Assembly (NCBI GenBank): GCA_903917345.1 | Contig: CAIXAE010000023.1 | Coordinates: forward strand, 1 to 64,000 | Direction of reading: 5' to 3' | Origin: an uncultured Methylococcaceae bacterium | Lineage (GTDB): Bacteria > Pseudomonadota > Gammaproteobacteria > Methylococcales > Methylomonadaceae | DNA length: 64,000 nt | Shown: positions 42,704 through 52,475 of the stretch, one piece after another | Layout of the letters: every line of letters starts with the position of its first letter | How positions within the stretch are numbered: position 1 is the first letter of the stretch | Notes under the pieces: generated by a model | Seen by the model: the letters and a program-made list of their open reading frames with translations, nothing else | What the model was told of the DNA's origin: nothing | Database searches by the model: none | Translations under genes and position numbers: made by a program

Positions 42704-43323
42704 CGTAGGAAGTTTCCAATCACATTAATTAGTTCGTTTTCTACATCTATAAGGGCCTGATTTGCTTTGATAACTTTAATGCGATTTGGATGTAATTCTG
42801 CTTGTAATAAATAGGCGCGTCGGACTTGTTCAAAGAAATTAATTTTTTCTGACTCAAATCTATCTAAATTGCTTCTTAATTTAGCTCTTTCTAAGCCAAT
42901 TTCTACTGGAGCGTCTAATAATAGAGTTAGATCAGGCCTTAAAATTCCTTGTACTAAATTCTCTAACCATTCGATAGTGCTGTTTTTCATATTTCTGCCT
43001 CCGCCTTGATAGGCATAGGTGGCATCTGTAAATCGATCACAAAGTACCCATGTGCCGTTGGCTAATGTGGGTTCTATGACATGTTTAATATGCTGTGCCC
43101 GTGCGGCAAAAACCATTAATAACTCAGCATGTTCTGATATGGCCTCACTGTCTTTATCTAATAGTAATTTACGTATTTTCTCAGCTAATGCTGTTCCACC
43201 GGGCTCTCGAGTGACACTTACAGGAATGTTATGAAGTTTTAAGTAGTTTTCTATGAAAGCCAAATTGGTCGTTTTCCCAACGCCTTCACCACCTTCTAGT
43301 GTGATAAATTTACCACGAGGCAT
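42700..43323 (-). CDS. tmk: Thymidylate kinase
   Basis: 207 residues. Phosphorylates dTMP to dTDP. P-loop LEGGEGVGKTTN (about 8-19), DRX-type TREPGGTALAEKIR, CDRFTDATYAYQGGGR and the lid region around LDAPVEIGLERAKLRSNLDRFE. Overlaps mltG by 14 bases and holB by four, in the conserved pabC-mltG-tmk-holB order. Confidence 0.95.
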   Translation of the reverse strand: MPRGKFITLEGGEGVGKTTNLAFIENYLKLHNIPVSVTREPGGTALAEKIRKLLLDKDSEAISEHAELLMVFAARAQHIKHVIEPTLANGTWVLCDRFTDATYAYQGGGRNMKNSTIEWLENLVQGILRPDLTLLLDAPVEIGLERAKLRSNLDRFESEKINFFEQVRRAYLLQAELHPNRIKVIKANQALIDVENELINVIGNFLR

Positions 43324-44386
43324 TTTTGCTCCTTTGAAAGTTGTTTACCGCCAAATTATGTTCCGCTAAGGTCGGTGAGAATTGATGTGTACCATCACCT
43401 TTAGCTACAAAATATAGATTATTACTCTGATTAGGATGAAGCGCAGCTTTTAGTGCTTCAAGTCCTGGCATAGCTATCGGTGTTGGAGGTAATCCTTTAA
43501 TGGTATAAGTATTGTATGCAGTTTGGGTTAGTAAATCTTGATGGCTAATATTACCCTTATAGTGTTCTCCCATACCATAAATGACGGTTGGGTCAGTTTG
43601 CAATAACATGCCGGATTGGAGTCTGCGAGTAAAAACTCCCGCTATTAATGACCTCTCAGAAGGTTGGGCTGTTTCTTTCTCGATTATTGATGCAAGAATG
43701 AGTGCCTCATAAGGCGTTGTTAAAGGTAAATTGGCTGCTTTATTCTGCCATTGTTCTGCAAGTACGCTTTGCATTTTGTCGTATGCTCTTTTAAGTAATT
43801 CTTTGTCAGTAGTGTGTTTTTCAAAAAAGTAGGTATCTGGAAATATCAATCCTTCAAGTTTTTGTATTGATGATGTGTCATTATTTTTATTAGAAATAGT
43901 ACTAAAATTATTTGTATTGTTGCTGATTTCATCGGCTATCTGAGCTATGTTAGATTGTTGGATGGAATGTTCAATGATTAGATTATCATTAATAATTTGT
44001 AATATTTCTTTAAAGTTCCGGCCCTCGGGAAATGTGATGCTGTATTGCTTTCTTTTTCCGTAGGTTAAATGATCCAATACTTGAGGTAGAGTCATGCCTG
44101 GTGTTAATTCAAACTCTCCGGTTTTAATTTTCTGGGCGACTTTCTTTTGAAGGGCTAAAGATTTAAACCAGATGGGTTTAAAAGTTACATGGTTGGTAAG
44201 GAGTTTATTGGTTATTTGATCGAATGACTCCCCTTTATGTATTTCTATAGTGACTGTATTGCCAAAAACTACTGGTGATATTAGTGATCTTTGAAACTCT
44301 ATCCAGGCCCAAATGAATAGAAAAATTAAGCTGATTGGCGAGAAATAGACAACTTTAAGAATTATTGATGATGTCTTTTTGTTCAT
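43310..44386 (-). CDS. mltG: MltG, endolytic murein transglycosylase
   Basis: 358 residues. One N-terminal membrane helix (about 12-31), then a periplasmic LysM-like part and the YceG catalytic domain. The catalytic glutamate is in LASIIEKETAQPSERSLIAGV (in part, about 232-250) and TDPTVIYG follows. It cuts nascent glycan strands and sets their length. An insertion rich in N, S and T (about 142-175) in the middle is longer than in most relatives. Overlaps pabC by 32 bases. Confidence 0.93.
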   Translation of the reverse strand: MNKKTSSIILKVVYFSPISLIFLFIWAWIEFQRSLISPVVFGNTVTIEIHKGESFDQITNKLLTNHVTFKPIWFKSLALQKKVAQKIKTGEFELTPGMTLPQVLDHLTYGKRKQYSITFPEGRNFKEILQIINDNLIIEHSIQQSNIAQIADEISNNTNNFSTISNKNNDTSSIQKLEGLIFPDTYFFEKHTTDKELLKRAYDKMQSVLAEQWQNKAANLPLTTPYEALILASIIEKETAQPSERSLIAGVFTRRLQSGMLLQTDPTVIYGMGEHYKGNISHQDLLTQTAYNTYTIKGLPPTPIAMPGLEALKAALHPNQSNNLYFVAKGDGTHQFSPTLAEHNLAVNNFQRSKNASW

Positions 44387-45188
44387 ATTCAGAGAGCAAA
44401 TATTGTAATTTCCTTGTCATCATTCCAATGCCAAACCGCGTCGTGTTTATTGAATTGATAGGCCAAATCCCAATGATTGAATTGCATAAAAAAGCTTCGT
44501 CAGCAGTCAATAGGTCGTATTCTTTGTAATCTCTTACAGTTAAAGAGTAACCATGAGCAATAGCTAATTCCATAATAATCCCCCTCATAATACCAGCGAC
44601 ACCAGAATAAAGTAGAGGTGAGGTGAAGATCATATTATTTTTGACATAGAAAAGGTTGGTCATTGTTCCTTCAATAATGTGGCCATTCAGGTCTTGCATA
44701 ATGCCTTCTTGAATATTTATGTCTGACCATTCCGCTCTCGCTAAAACTTGTTCAAGCCTATTTAGATGTTTAATACCGCTAAGGGATGGGCTTAGACCAA
44801 GTCTTGTTTCGCAGAATCGTGCCGTAACACCCTGTTCTTTATATGATGTAGCATAGCTGGGAAAAGGATGAATGCTTAAAATTCTATTTGGCTTTATGGC
44901 TTCAGGTTGGCGATAGCCCCGGCCTCCTGTACCTCGAGTAACAATAATTTTGAGTATGGCATTGTCTAAATCTTTAGCAAGTGAAAATGTTTCACTATTA
45001 AGCAATTTAGAACATGGGGTTGGGATTTGGAGTTTAAGACAGGAATTATGAAGTCTTTCTAGATGTCTTTCAAAAAAACAGGGAATTCCTTTTTTAATAG
45101 CGATGGTTTCAAATAAACCATCGCCGTATTGAAAGCCCCTATCTGATAATTCAATCAGCTCCTGAATTGAACCATTTACCAAGGCCAT
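44355..45188 (-). CDS. pabC: PabC, aminodeoxychorismate lyase
   Basis: 277 residues, fold type IV PLP enzyme. Releases pyruvate from aminodeoxychorismate to give 4-aminobenzoate for folate. SDRGFQYGDGLFETI at the start, KIIVTRGTGGRGYR, and EGTMTNLFYVKNN with the PLP lysine in KHLNRLEQVLARAEW (about K141). Relatives include branched-chain aminotransferases and D-amino acid aminotransferase; the position between fabF and mltG supports PabC. Confidence 0.92.
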   Translation of the reverse strand: MALVNGSIQELIELSDRGFQYGDGLFETIAIKKGIPCFFERHLERLHNSCLKLQIPTPCSKLLNSETFSLAKDLDNAILKIIVTRGTGGRGYRQPEAIKPNRILSIHPFPSYATSYKEQGVTARFCETRLGLSPSLSGIKHLNRLEQVLARAEWSDINIQEGIMQDLNGHIIEGTMTNLFYVKNNMIFTSPLLYSGVAGIMRGIIMELAIAHGYSLTVRDYKEYDLLTADEAFLCNSIIGIWPINSINTTRFGIGMMTRKLQYLLSEYEQKDIINNS

Positions 45189-45213
45189 GATTTTCTAGGA
45201 GTTTATTAAAGTT

Positions 45214-46458
45214 TTATTGATAGCGTTTAAAAATTAAAGTTCCATTGGTGCCGCCAAATCCAAAGGAGTTTGACATTGCCACTTCAATTTTCATATTTCT
45301 TGCTATTTTTGGTACGTAGTCCAGATCACATTCTGGGTCAGGGTTATCCAAGTTAATAGTTGGAGGTGCAATTTGTTCTTTAATGCTTAAGGCTGAAATA
45401 ACGGCTTCAATTCCACCTGCTGCTCCAAGCATGTGACCAATCATTGATTTTGTAGAACTAATAGCGACTTTATAAGCATGATCGCCTAATGCGGCTTTCA
45501 TTGCTTGTGTCTCACCCACATCGCCAGCAGGTGTTGAAGTGCCGTGAGCATTTATATAGTCTACATCTTCTTTATTTAGTCCGGCATCTTTAAGAGCGTT
45601 TCTCATGCATCGAGCAGCGCCTTCGCCCCCTTCAGAAGGTGTTGTAATGTGGTAAGCATCACCACTCATGCCATAACCTACTAATTCAGCATAAATTTTT
45701 GCACCGCGAGCTTTTGCGTGTTCGAGTTCTTCCAGTACTACAACGCCAGCTCCATCACTTAATACAAAGCCATCACGATCTTTATCCCATGGGCGACTGG
45801 CTCTTTGTGGGTCATCATTGCGACGAGACAGCGCTTTAGCCGAAGCAAAGCCACCCATCGCAGTCGGAGATGTTGTACAGCGTTCCGCTCCACCTGCTAT
45901 CATGACGTCTGCGTCGCCGTAGGAAATCAAGCGCGCGGCATCACCAATATTGTGGGTGCCTGTTGCACAAGCAGTGACAATAGCAAAGTTGGGTCCTTTC
46001 AGACCATATTTAATCGAAAGGTTGCCAGAAATCATGTTAATAATGTTACCTGGTACAAAGAATGGAGATATTCTTCGTGGACCACCTTTTTCATAGGTGG
46101 CGTAGCATTCTTCAATACCTGTAATACCGCCTATACCCGCTCCAATGGCTACGCCAATTCGTTCTGCGTTCGCTTCTGTTACTTCAATACCAGAATCCTC
46201 AAAAGCTTGGCAACCTGCAGCAAGACCGTAGTGGACAAAACCATCCATACGTTTAGCGTCTTTTTCAGGTATGTATTGGGATATATCAAGATTTCTTATC
46301 ACTCCGCCAAATGTAGTGGCAAAAGGGGATATATCAAAAGAATCAATTGGACTTATGCCGCTTTTGGCATTGATAATGCCATTCCATGTTTCAGCGACGG
46401 TGTTAGCTAAGCATGTAACAGCACCCAATCCAGTTATTACAACTCGACGTTTACTCAA
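45214..46458 (-). CDS. fabF: FabF, 3-oxoacyl-ACP synthase II
   Basis: 414 residues. Condensing enzyme for chain elongation of fatty acids. Cys-His-His triad: TACATGTHNIG (about C164), NAHGTSTPAGD (about H304) and SMIGHMLGAAGG (about H341), with GFGGTNGTL at the C-terminus. Follows acpP in the fab operon, with a hairpin in the 143-base gap between them. Confidence 0.97.
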   Translation of the reverse strand: MSKRRVVITGLGAVTCLANTVAETWNGIINAKSGISPIDSFDISPFATTFGGVIRNLDISQYIPEKDAKRMDGFVHYGLAAGCQAFEDSGIEVTEANAERIGVAIGAGIGGITGIEECYATYEKGGPRRISPFFVPGNIINMISGNLSIKYGLKGPNFAIVTACATGTHNIGDAARLISYGDADVMIAGGAERCTTSPTAMGGFASAKALSRRNDDPQRASRPWDKDRDGFVLSDGAGVVVLEELEHAKARGAKIYAELVGYGMSGDAYHITTPSEGGEGAARCMRNALKDAGLNKEDVDYINAHGTSTPAGDVGETQAMKAALGDHAYKVAISSTKSMIGHMLGAAGGIEAVISALSIKEQIAPPTINLDNPDPECDLDYVPKIARNMKIEVAMSNSFGFGGTNGTLIFKRYQ

Positions 46459-46565
46459 TGTAATGTACCGTAAGAAAGGTGAAGATGAGGGTAACTAAAG
46501 TCTGTGGTATATACCATAACAAACTGTGTTTTTGTTTTGGAACAGGCTAGTTTTAATGTCAAATT

Positions 46566-46590
46566 AGTGGATGAGTATGCCTCATCCACT
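46566..46590 (-). terminator. Hairpin between acpP and fabF (attenuator or partial terminator)
   Basis: AGTGGATGA (46566-46574), 7-base loop, TCATCCACT (46582-46590), perfect 9-bp stem 12 bases after the acpP stop. The tail on minus (AATTTGACATT) is weak for termination. A partial stop here would give more acpP than fabF message. Confidence 0.65.
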
Positions 46591-46601
46591 TAAAATCAGT
46601 T

Positions 46602-46832
46602 TTACGCGTTTTTATTTACGTAATCGATGGCTTGCTGAACAGTAGTGATTTTTTCAGCTTCATCATCAGGAATTTCGCATTCGAATTCTTCTTCAAGAGC
46701 CATAACGAGTTCAACTGTATCCAGAGAATCGGCACCAAGATCGTCAACAAATGAAGCATCATTAGCGATGTCTTCTTTTACACCTAGTTGCTCTGCAACA
46801 ATTTTTTTAACTCGTTCTTCAATGTTACTCAT
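46602..46832 (-). CDS. acpP: Acyl carrier protein
   Basis: 76 residues from the ATG at 46832 ([10 protein letters not shown]), chosen because TGAGGAA lies at the right distance; an upstream ATG at 46847 would add five residues inside the ribosome site. The phosphopantetheine serine is in [19 protein letters not shown] (about S36). Very acidic as usual. Central carrier for fatty acid synthesis, between fabG and fabF. Confidence 0.97.
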   Translation of the reverse strand: MSNIEERVKKIVAEQLGVKEDIANDASFVDDLGADSLDTVELVMALEEEFECEIPDDEAEKITTVQQAIDYVNKNA

Positions 46833-46970
46833 AATTTTTTTCCTCAAACAACGTAAGTCTATAATTTTCTGACTTAAATTGATATTGTTATTAGTTTTTA
46901 CTGAAACCGCGTGTCTAGTAAATTTAGACAGCGTGGCAATTATACTTAATATTACGACAAAGTCACCATA

Positions 46971-47699
46971 TTAAGGCATAAACATGCCGCCATTGACATG
47001 TAAAGTCTCGCCTGTAATATAACTTGCACCGGGTGAAGCAAGAAATCCAACGGCATGAGCAATTTCTTTAGCATCGCCTAATCTGTTGAGTGGGATAGAT
47101 GCTAATAGATTGTTTTTAATATCATCATTAAGCTCCTTAGTCATATCAGTGTCGATAAAACCGGGTGCAACAGTGTTAATGGTGATATTACGTGAGCCGA
47201 CTTCTTTGGCCATTGATTTTGCGAATCCAACCATGCCTGCTTTGGCTGCTGCATAGTTAGCTTGGCCCGCATTTCCTGTAGATCCAACTACTGAAGAAAT
47301 ATTAATAATGCGGCCGTATTTAGCTTTCATCATGCCACGTAGCACTGCTTTACTCATTCTAAATACAGATGTTAAGTTGGTGTTGATAATATCATCCCAC
47401 TCTTCATCTTTCATGCGCATTAACAAGTTATCTCTGGTTATCCCGGCGTTATTGACTAATACAGCGGGTGCACCAAATTCATCATTAATTGTTTTGAGTA
47501 CTTCTTCAATCGATTCGGCATTAGATACATCTAATTTAAAGCCTTTGCCGCTGTCGCCTAAATAAAATGAAATAGCCTCTGCGCCAGCATCAGAAGTTGC
47601 TGTACCGAGTACAAAAAAACCATCTTCAGCTAATTTTTCGGCAATTGCTTTACCAATGCCACGACTTGCGCCGGTTACTAAAGCTATTTGTTTAGTCAT
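46971..47699 (-). CDS. fabG: FabG, 3-oxoacyl-ACP reductase
   Basis: 242 residues, short-chain dehydrogenase. NADPH loop GASRGIGKAIAEKL (about 10-23), NNAGIT, catalytic S/Y/K in ISSVVGSTGNAGQANYAAAKAG (in part, Y about 149, K about 153) and PGFIDTDMT. Overlaps fabD by eight bases. A 138-base AT-rich gap with no gene separates it from acpP and may hold an internal promoter. Confidence 0.96.
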   Translation of the reverse strand: MTKQIALVTGASRGIGKAIAEKLAEDGFFVLGTATSDAGAEAISFYLGDSGKGFKLDVSNAESIEEVLKTINDEFGAPAVLVNNAGITRDNLLMRMKDEEWDDIINTNLTSVFRMSKAVLRGMMKAKYGRIINISSVVGSTGNAGQANYAAAKAGMVGFAKSMAKEVGSRNITINTVAPGFIDTDMTKELNDDIKNNLLASIPLNRLGDAKEIAHAVGFLASPGASYITGETLHVNGGMFMP

Positions 47700-48642
47700 T
47701 GAGTTGCTCCAATAGCGTATTTATTGTTTCTGAATTATAGATAGAGAAATGCTCGGCGTCTTTAGCGATCCGCTTGTTAAGACCAATAAGAACTTTTCCA
47801 GGACCACATTCAACAAAACGCGTAACACCCTGTTCGTGCATGTGATTGATGCTATCAACCCAACGAACGGGTTTAAAAAGTTGTTCTTTTAGAATGTTAC
47901 AAATGGCATCAGGTGTATCGTGTGAAGCAACGTCTACATTGTGAACCAGTTTAATCGTAGGCGTTACAATCTCAATTTCATTTAGATAGGCATCTAGTTT
48001 ATCGGCCGCGGATTGCATCAAGGCACAATGAGAGGGCACGCTAACGGGTAATAAAAGAGCGCGTTTGGCACCGGCTTCTTTTGCTCTAGACATAGCTCTT
48101 TCAACAGCGGTTTTATTGCCTGCAATAACGACTTGTCCAGGGGAATTAAAATTGACTGCTGAGACAATTTCTTTTTCAGCGGCTTGCGCGCAAATATCTA
48201 TAATTATTTGATCTTCAAGCCCTAAGATAGCTGCCATAGCGCCCACTCCAGGCGGAACGGCTTCTTGCATTAAGCGACCACGGGCAGCAACTAATTTTAT
48301 GCCGTCTTCAAACGTTAAAGCGCCGGAACAAACTAGCGCGGTATATTCGCCTAAGCTGTGTCCTGCCATCCAGGTGGGTTGAATAGGGCTTTGTTTGCGC
48401 CAAATATCCCATACTGCAAAGCCAGCGGCTAACATAGCTGGTTGCGTATTTTGTGTTTGGTTTAGTTCTTCATCAGGGCCTTGAGTTATTAAAGACCACA
48501 AGTTCAAACTTAAAACATCAGAGGCTCTTTCAAACGTGTATTTTACTTCTGGGTGACTAGAGGTTAATTCTGCCAGCATGCCGACTGACTGGGAGCCTTG
48601 TCCAGGAAAGACAAATGCTAAATTATCGATGTGTGTGCTCAT
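47692..48642 (-). CDS. fabD: FabD, malonyl-CoA:ACP transacylase
   Basis: 316 residues. Loads malonyl groups onto ACP. FPGQGSQSVGM at the start, nucleophile in AGHSLGEYTAL (about S95), VPSHCALM (about H206) and the final VECGPGKVLIGLNKR. Between fabH and fabG as in most proteobacteria. Confidence 0.96.
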   Translation of the reverse strand: MSTHIDNLAFVFPGQGSQSVGMLAELTSSHPEVKYTFERASDVLSLNLWSLITQGPDEELNQTQNTQPAMLAAGFAVWDIWRKQSPIQPTWMAGHSLGEYTALVCSGALTFEDGIKLVAARGRLMQEAVPPGVGAMAAILGLEDQIIIDICAQAAEKEIVSAVNFNSPGQVVIAGNKTAVERAMSRAKEAGAKRALLLPVSVPSHCALMQSAADKLDAYLNEIEIVTPTIKLVHNVDVASHDTPDAICNILKEQLFKPVRWVDSINHMHEQGVTRFVECGPGKVLIGLNKRIAKDAEHFSIYNSETINTLLEQLND

Positions 48643-48661
48643 GTTACTGTATTATTTTTTA

Positions 48662-49633
48662 TTAATATTTAATAAGAGCCGAGCCCCAAGTAAAGCCAGC
48701 ACCAAAGGCTTCAAGGAGCACGACTTGTCCACGCTTAATTCTTCCATCTCGCACTGCTTCATTAAAAGCTAATAATACCGATGCAGAAGAAGTGTTACCT
48801 TGATTTTCAAGGGTAACCACGACTTGATCCATAGACATTTTTAATTTTTTGGCGGTTGCCATGATAATTCTAATATTGGCTTGATGCGGCACTAGCCAAT
48901 CAATTTCTTCTTTAGCCATGTTATTGGCTTCAAGTGTTTCATCAACAATTCGGCCTAGAGTATTAACGGCTACTTTGAAAACTTCATTGCCACGCATATT
49001 GATAAAGCCGATTTCTTCATTCTGTATGTCGGCGTTTGATAGTTGGGGATTGCGGCAATACAAAAGCTCTTCAAACTCACCATCAGCATGAATATGGGTT
49101 GATAAGACACCTGCTTCATCAGATGAACCTATTAATAAAGCCCCTGCGCCATCTCCAAATAAGATACACGTGCCACGGTCTGTCCAATCTACAATGCGTG
49201 AGCAAATTTCAGTACCAACAATAAGGGCCTTTTTCGCGGCGCCTGATTTAATAAATTGATCAGCAATACTAAGTGCATAAATAGAACCAGAGCAAGCGGC
49301 TTGAACATCAAAGGCAGCTGCATTTTTATTGCCTAGTCGTTGTTGTAATAAACAAGCGGTGCTGGGATAAACATATTCGGGTGTGCCAGTGGCAACGATA
49401 ATTAAATCAATGTCATTGGGGTCGCAGTTAGCAACTTCTAATGCTTGTCTTGCCGCAATTTCAGCCATGCTTGCGGCTGATTCATTAGGAGCAGCAATGC
49501 GTCGGCTTTTTATACCCGTGCGTTCAAAAATCCAGCTATCTGAAGTGTCAACGGTTTGTGATATTTGTTCATTGGTGCGAATCTCGGCGGGCAAGTATCC
49601 GCCAGTGCCCAGAACTTTTGAATAACGAATCAT
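48662..49633 (-). CDS. fabH: FabH, 3-oxoacyl-ACP synthase III
   Basis: 323 residues. Starts fatty acid synthesis from acetyl-CoA and malonyl-ACP. Catalytic cysteine in [12 protein letters not shown] (about C114), histidine in [10 protein letters not shown] and asparagine in [12 protein letters not shown]. Four-base overlap with plsX upstream, 19-base gap to fabD. Confidence 0.96.
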   Translation of the reverse strand: MIRYSKVLGTGGYLPAEIRTNEQISQTVDTSDSWIFERTGIKSRRIAAPNESAASMAEIAARQALEVANCDPNDIDLIIVATGTPEYVYPSTACLLQQRLGNKNAAAFDVQAACSGSIYALSIADQFIKSGAAKKALIVGTEICSRIVDWTDRGTCILFGDGAGALLIGSSDEAGVLSTHIHADGEFEELLYCRNPQLSNADIQNEEIGFINMRGNEVFKVAVNTLGRIVDETLEANNMAKEEIDWLVPHQANIRIIMATAKKLKMSMDQVVVTLENQGNTSSASVLLAFNEAVRDGRIKRGQVVLLEAFGAGFTWGSALIKY

Positions 49634-50658
49634 CTGATGTCTCTAAGAGCTAAGGTTTTTTCTACTTGCTCACTTATTTTTTTTATAACATCTTGTTGCG
49701 CTTCAACTATGGCTAATTGAATTGCCGTTTTAAATGCAAGACTATCTGCGCCACCGTGACTTTTGATGACCAAGCCTTTAAGGCCTAGAAAACTAGCGCC
49801 ATTATATAAGCGTGGATCAATGCGTTGCTTAAAGGATTTAAGTACAGGATAAGCAATGATCGCCACCATCTTTGTAAAAATGTTTCTACTAAACGCTTCT
49901 TTAAGCGCGGTACCTATCATTTTTGCAGCACCTTCAATTGACTTAAGCGCAACATTGCCTACAAACCCGTCGGTGACAATTAGGTCCACTTTAATAGGGC
50001 CGGCATTTAAAGAATTACCTTCTACATAGCCGATATAGTTTAAGGAGGATGATTCTAATAGTTTTGCGGCGGCTTTAACCTGCTCATTCCCTTTGGTGTC
50101 TTCTTCGCCAATATTTAAGAGGCCTACTTTGGGGTTTTCTATTCCTTCAACAGCTTTAACGAGTTCGTTGCCCATAATGGCAAATTGAAATAGGTGTTCC
50201 GCAGAGCAATCAACATTAGCGCCTAGATCAAGTACATGCGTATGGCCGTGAATAGAAGGTAAAGTTGAAATGATAGCGGGGCGATCTATACCTGGAATCA
50301 TTTTCAAAACAAATCGAGCTGTTGCCATTAATGCGCCGGTGTTACCTGCGCTCACACATGCATCTGCTTGGCCTTCTTTGACCAAATTAATGGCTACCCG
50401 CATAGAAGAGTCTTTTTTGTTTTTTAAAGCTTTAGAGGGTGATTCATCCATTTCAACACTTTGCGAAGCATGGTGAATAGAGAGTCTATCTTGATAAGGA
50501 CCTAATCCATTTGGCAAGAGGCCTTTTATGATTAGTTCATCTCCAACTAAGATTAATTTTAAGTTTGGATTGTGTTTTAGACAGTCCAGAGAAGCTGGAA
50601 TAGTGACTTGAGGACCTTGATCCCCGCCCATTGCGTCAATTGAAATTGTTAAACTCAC
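49630..50658 (-). CDS. plsX: PlsX, phosphate acyltransferase
   Basis: About 342 residues. Makes acyl-phosphate from acyl-ACP for phospholipid synthesis. Opens with [15 protein letters not shown], then [30 protein letters not shown] and [14 protein letters not shown], all family landmarks. The GTG at 50658 is preferred over a TTG at 50670, because the GGAG at 50671-50674 would touch the TTG directly. Precedes fabH with an ATGA-type overlap; rpmF lies 84 bases upstream. Confidence 0.94.
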   Translation of the reverse strand: MSLTISIDAMGGDQGPQVTIPASLDCLKHNPNLKLILVGDELIIKGLLPNGLGPYQDRLSIHHASQSVEMDESPSKALKNKKDSSMRVAINLVKEGQADACVSAGNTGALMATARFVLKMIPGIDRPAIISTLPSIHGHTHVLDLGANVDCSAEHLFQFAIMGNELVKAVEGIENPKVGLLNIGEEDTKGNEQVKAAAKLLESSSLNYIGYVEGNSLNAGPIKVDLIVTDGFVGNVALKSIEGAAKMIGTALKEAFSRNIFTKMVAIIAYPVLKSFKQRIDPRLYNGASFLGLKGLVIKSHGGADSLAFKTAIQLAIVEAQQDVIKKISEQVEKTLALRDIR

Positions 50659-50742
50659 GCTGATGAACAACTCCGAGGTTATTGAAGGGCGCCGAGCCCT
50701 TTGGGTGGGTTCGGCATGGGGTCATCTCAGAACGAAAGGTTA

Positions 50743-50922
50743 TTATTCGTCTGCAGTAGTCACTATTTGGCGACCTTTGAAAAAGCCACCTGGGGTAACG
50801 TGATGACGCAAGTGCATTTCACCTGTTATAGCATCTTGAGATAATGCTTTTGATGTTAACGCGTCATGTGAACGACGTTGACCGCGTCTTGAGCGCGTTA
50901 CTTTACTTTTTTGTACAGCCAT
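50743..50922 (-). CDS. rpmF: Ribosomal protein bL32
   Basis: 59 residues: [20 protein letters not shown], then [20 protein letters not shown] and [13 protein letters not shown]. The N-terminal VQKSK[10 protein letters not shown] is diagnostic. Small basic protein of the large ribosomal subunit. Its ATG overlaps the last base of the yceD stop (TAATG), and the GGAG of its ribosome site lies inside yceD. The yceD-rpmF-plsX order is conserved across bacteria. No zinc-binding CxxC pair is present, so it is the zinc-independent form. Confidence 0.97.
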   Translation of the reverse strand: MAVQKSKVTRSRRGQRRSHDALTSKALSQDAITGEMHLRHHVTPGGFFKGRQIVTTADE

Positions 50923-51458
50923 TATGAATCTCCAGTTTTTTTAAGTTTGGCTAAAATTGCAAAAGGGTTTTCACGTGAAGGAATTTCTTCATTCACTACT
51001 TGTTCGTCTATGTTTGTGTTAATTTCCACTGCAAAACATTCATGTTCATGCTTAGGGAACGCAGGCAATGTAAGAAGTATTTCATCCTCAATAATGCTCT
51101 TAAGAAGAATTTTTTCTTCTTCAATCATGAGTGGTTCTAATTCTTCTGGAAGTCTATTGGCTTGTTCAATTGTGGTAACAATGCCTAATTTGATGGTTTC
51201 ATCAAAAGACCACTCTACTGCTTCTAGGCAATTTTGGCACTGTAAATGCAGTATTGCCTTAATACGCCCTTCAACTTTGGGTACTCTACCTTCACGACTA
51301 AAATAAAGATCAACATCGACTGATCCTGAGTCGCCCACAAGCATCGTGGTTAAACGATCCAAGTGGCTTATAGGTACTTGTCCCTTTAATTCTCCCCGAG
51401 TATCAGCTAGGTGAGTAGGATCTATAGTTTCGGGTAGTCTGCTTAACATAACTGACAA
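50922..51458 (-). CDS. yceD: YceD, DUF177 protein (23S rRNA accumulation protein)
   Basis: 178 residues. DUF177 members are needed for normal 23S rRNA levels and are co-transcribed with rpmF. Recognised by the central [14 protein letters not shown] with its CxxC, the acidic [26 protein letters not shown] (in part), and the C-terminal [11 protein letters not shown]. First gene of the long minus-strand operon. The 132-base gap to glxR is shared by divergent promoters that I cannot place exactly. Confidence 0.92.
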   Translation of the reverse strand: MSVMLSRLPETIDPTHLADTRGELKGQVPISHLDRLTTMLVGDSGSVDVDLYFSREGRVPKVEGRIKAILHLQCQNCLEAVEWSFDETIKLGIVTTIEQANRLPEELEPLMIEEEKILLKSIIEDEILLTLPAFPKHEHECFAVEINTNIDEQVVNEEIPSRENPFAILAKLKKTGDS

Positions 51459-51590
51459 ATAATATAGAGAAATACTAAAATCGTCAAATTCTAAATAAAA
51501 TTCTACAGAAAATCTTATTAAAGCTTTAGATATGAGGTTAATATCTTTTAAATATAACTAAGTAAACTTTTTATACACAACAATAGATTT

Positions 51591-52475
51591 ATGACTGGAA
51601 CAAAACAAACGCTGGGTTTTATTGGTATTGGTTTAATGGGTAAGCCTATGGTGTATCGCTTATTAAGCGCTGGTTTTAAGGTTAACGTATGGAATCGTAG
51701 CCCTGAGAAAATTATAGATGTGACTAGTGCTGGAGCTAAAGCTTATGATGCTATAGAACAATTAGTCGCAGCTTCAGATGTTATCATCCTATGTTTAAAA
51801 GATACCGAAGTTGTTGAAGATATTGTGCTTAAGCATGTTTTTGGCAGTGGCAGAGCAGGGCAGTTATTGATAGATCTCTCCAGTATTGATCCACAAAAAA
51901 CCCGAAATTTAGCAATGACTCTCTATGAAAACTGTGGCATGGCGTGGGTAGATGCGCCGGTGTCCGGTGGTGTGTATGGGGCAGAACTAGGTTGTTTAGC
52001 AATTATGGCTGGTGGTGCGGAAAAGGATATTACGATTGCTAGATGCGTCTTGGCTCCACTTTATAAGCAATTAACGCATATGGGTGATGTTGGCTGTGGA
52101 CAGATTACTAAAATATGTAATCAGATGATCGTCAGTTGTAATGTGATGGTGATTGCAGAAATGATTGCTTTAGCTAAGTCAGTCGGAGTTAATGCAGAGA
52201 AAATAGCCGAGGCTTTAGCGGGCGGCTTCGCAGATTCAAAACCCCTGCAAATACTGGTCCCAGAAATGGCTACAGAGACCTTTGAGCCGATTAAGTGGCG
52301 TGTTCAAACATTGCTAAAAGATTTAAAGATGGCTCAGGTCTTGGCTGAAAAACAAGGTAATCCGATTCCTATGTCTGATTTAGCGGCTGAATTAATGCAA
52401 TTACATGCTTCAAATGGTTATGCGATGCAAGATCCATCCACATTGATTAAGCTGTTTGGGTTAAATAATGCTTAA
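51591..52475 (+). CDS. glxR: 2-hydroxy-3-oxopropionate (tartronate semialdehyde) reductase-like enzyme
   Basis: 294-residue beta-hydroxyacid dehydrogenase. Rossmann loop GFIGIGLMGKPM (about 9-20), substrate loop DAPVSGGVYGAELG (about 122-135) and catalytic lysine in GQITKICNQMIV (about K175). The superfamily also includes 3-hydroxyisobutyrate dehydrogenase; the adjacent hydroxypyruvate isomerase makes tartronate semialdehyde reduction to glycerate the best guess. Overlaps hyi by eight bases. glyoxylate carboligase (gcl) is not in the window. Confidence 0.82.
   Translation: MTGTKQTLGFIGIGLMGKPMVYRLLSAGFKVNVWNRSPEKIIDVTSAGAKAYDAIEQLVAASDVIILCLKDTEVVEDIVLKHVFGSGRAGQLLIDLSSIDPQKTRNLAMTLYENCGMAWVDAPVSGGVYGAELGCLAIMAGGAEKDITIARCVLAPLYKQLTHMGDVGCGQITKICNQMIVSCNVMVIAEMIALAKSVGVNAEKIAEALAGGFADSKPLQILVPEMATETFEPIKWRVQTLLKDLKMAQVLAEKQGNPIPMSDLAAELMQLHASNGYAMQDPSTLIKLFGLNNA

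Noticed and set aside
45805-46410. 201-codon plus-strand ORF opposite fabF
   Set aside because: It is the antisense shadow of fabF, which has all catalytic motifs; the shadow protein is Cys/Thr/Arg-rich without any recognisable feature.
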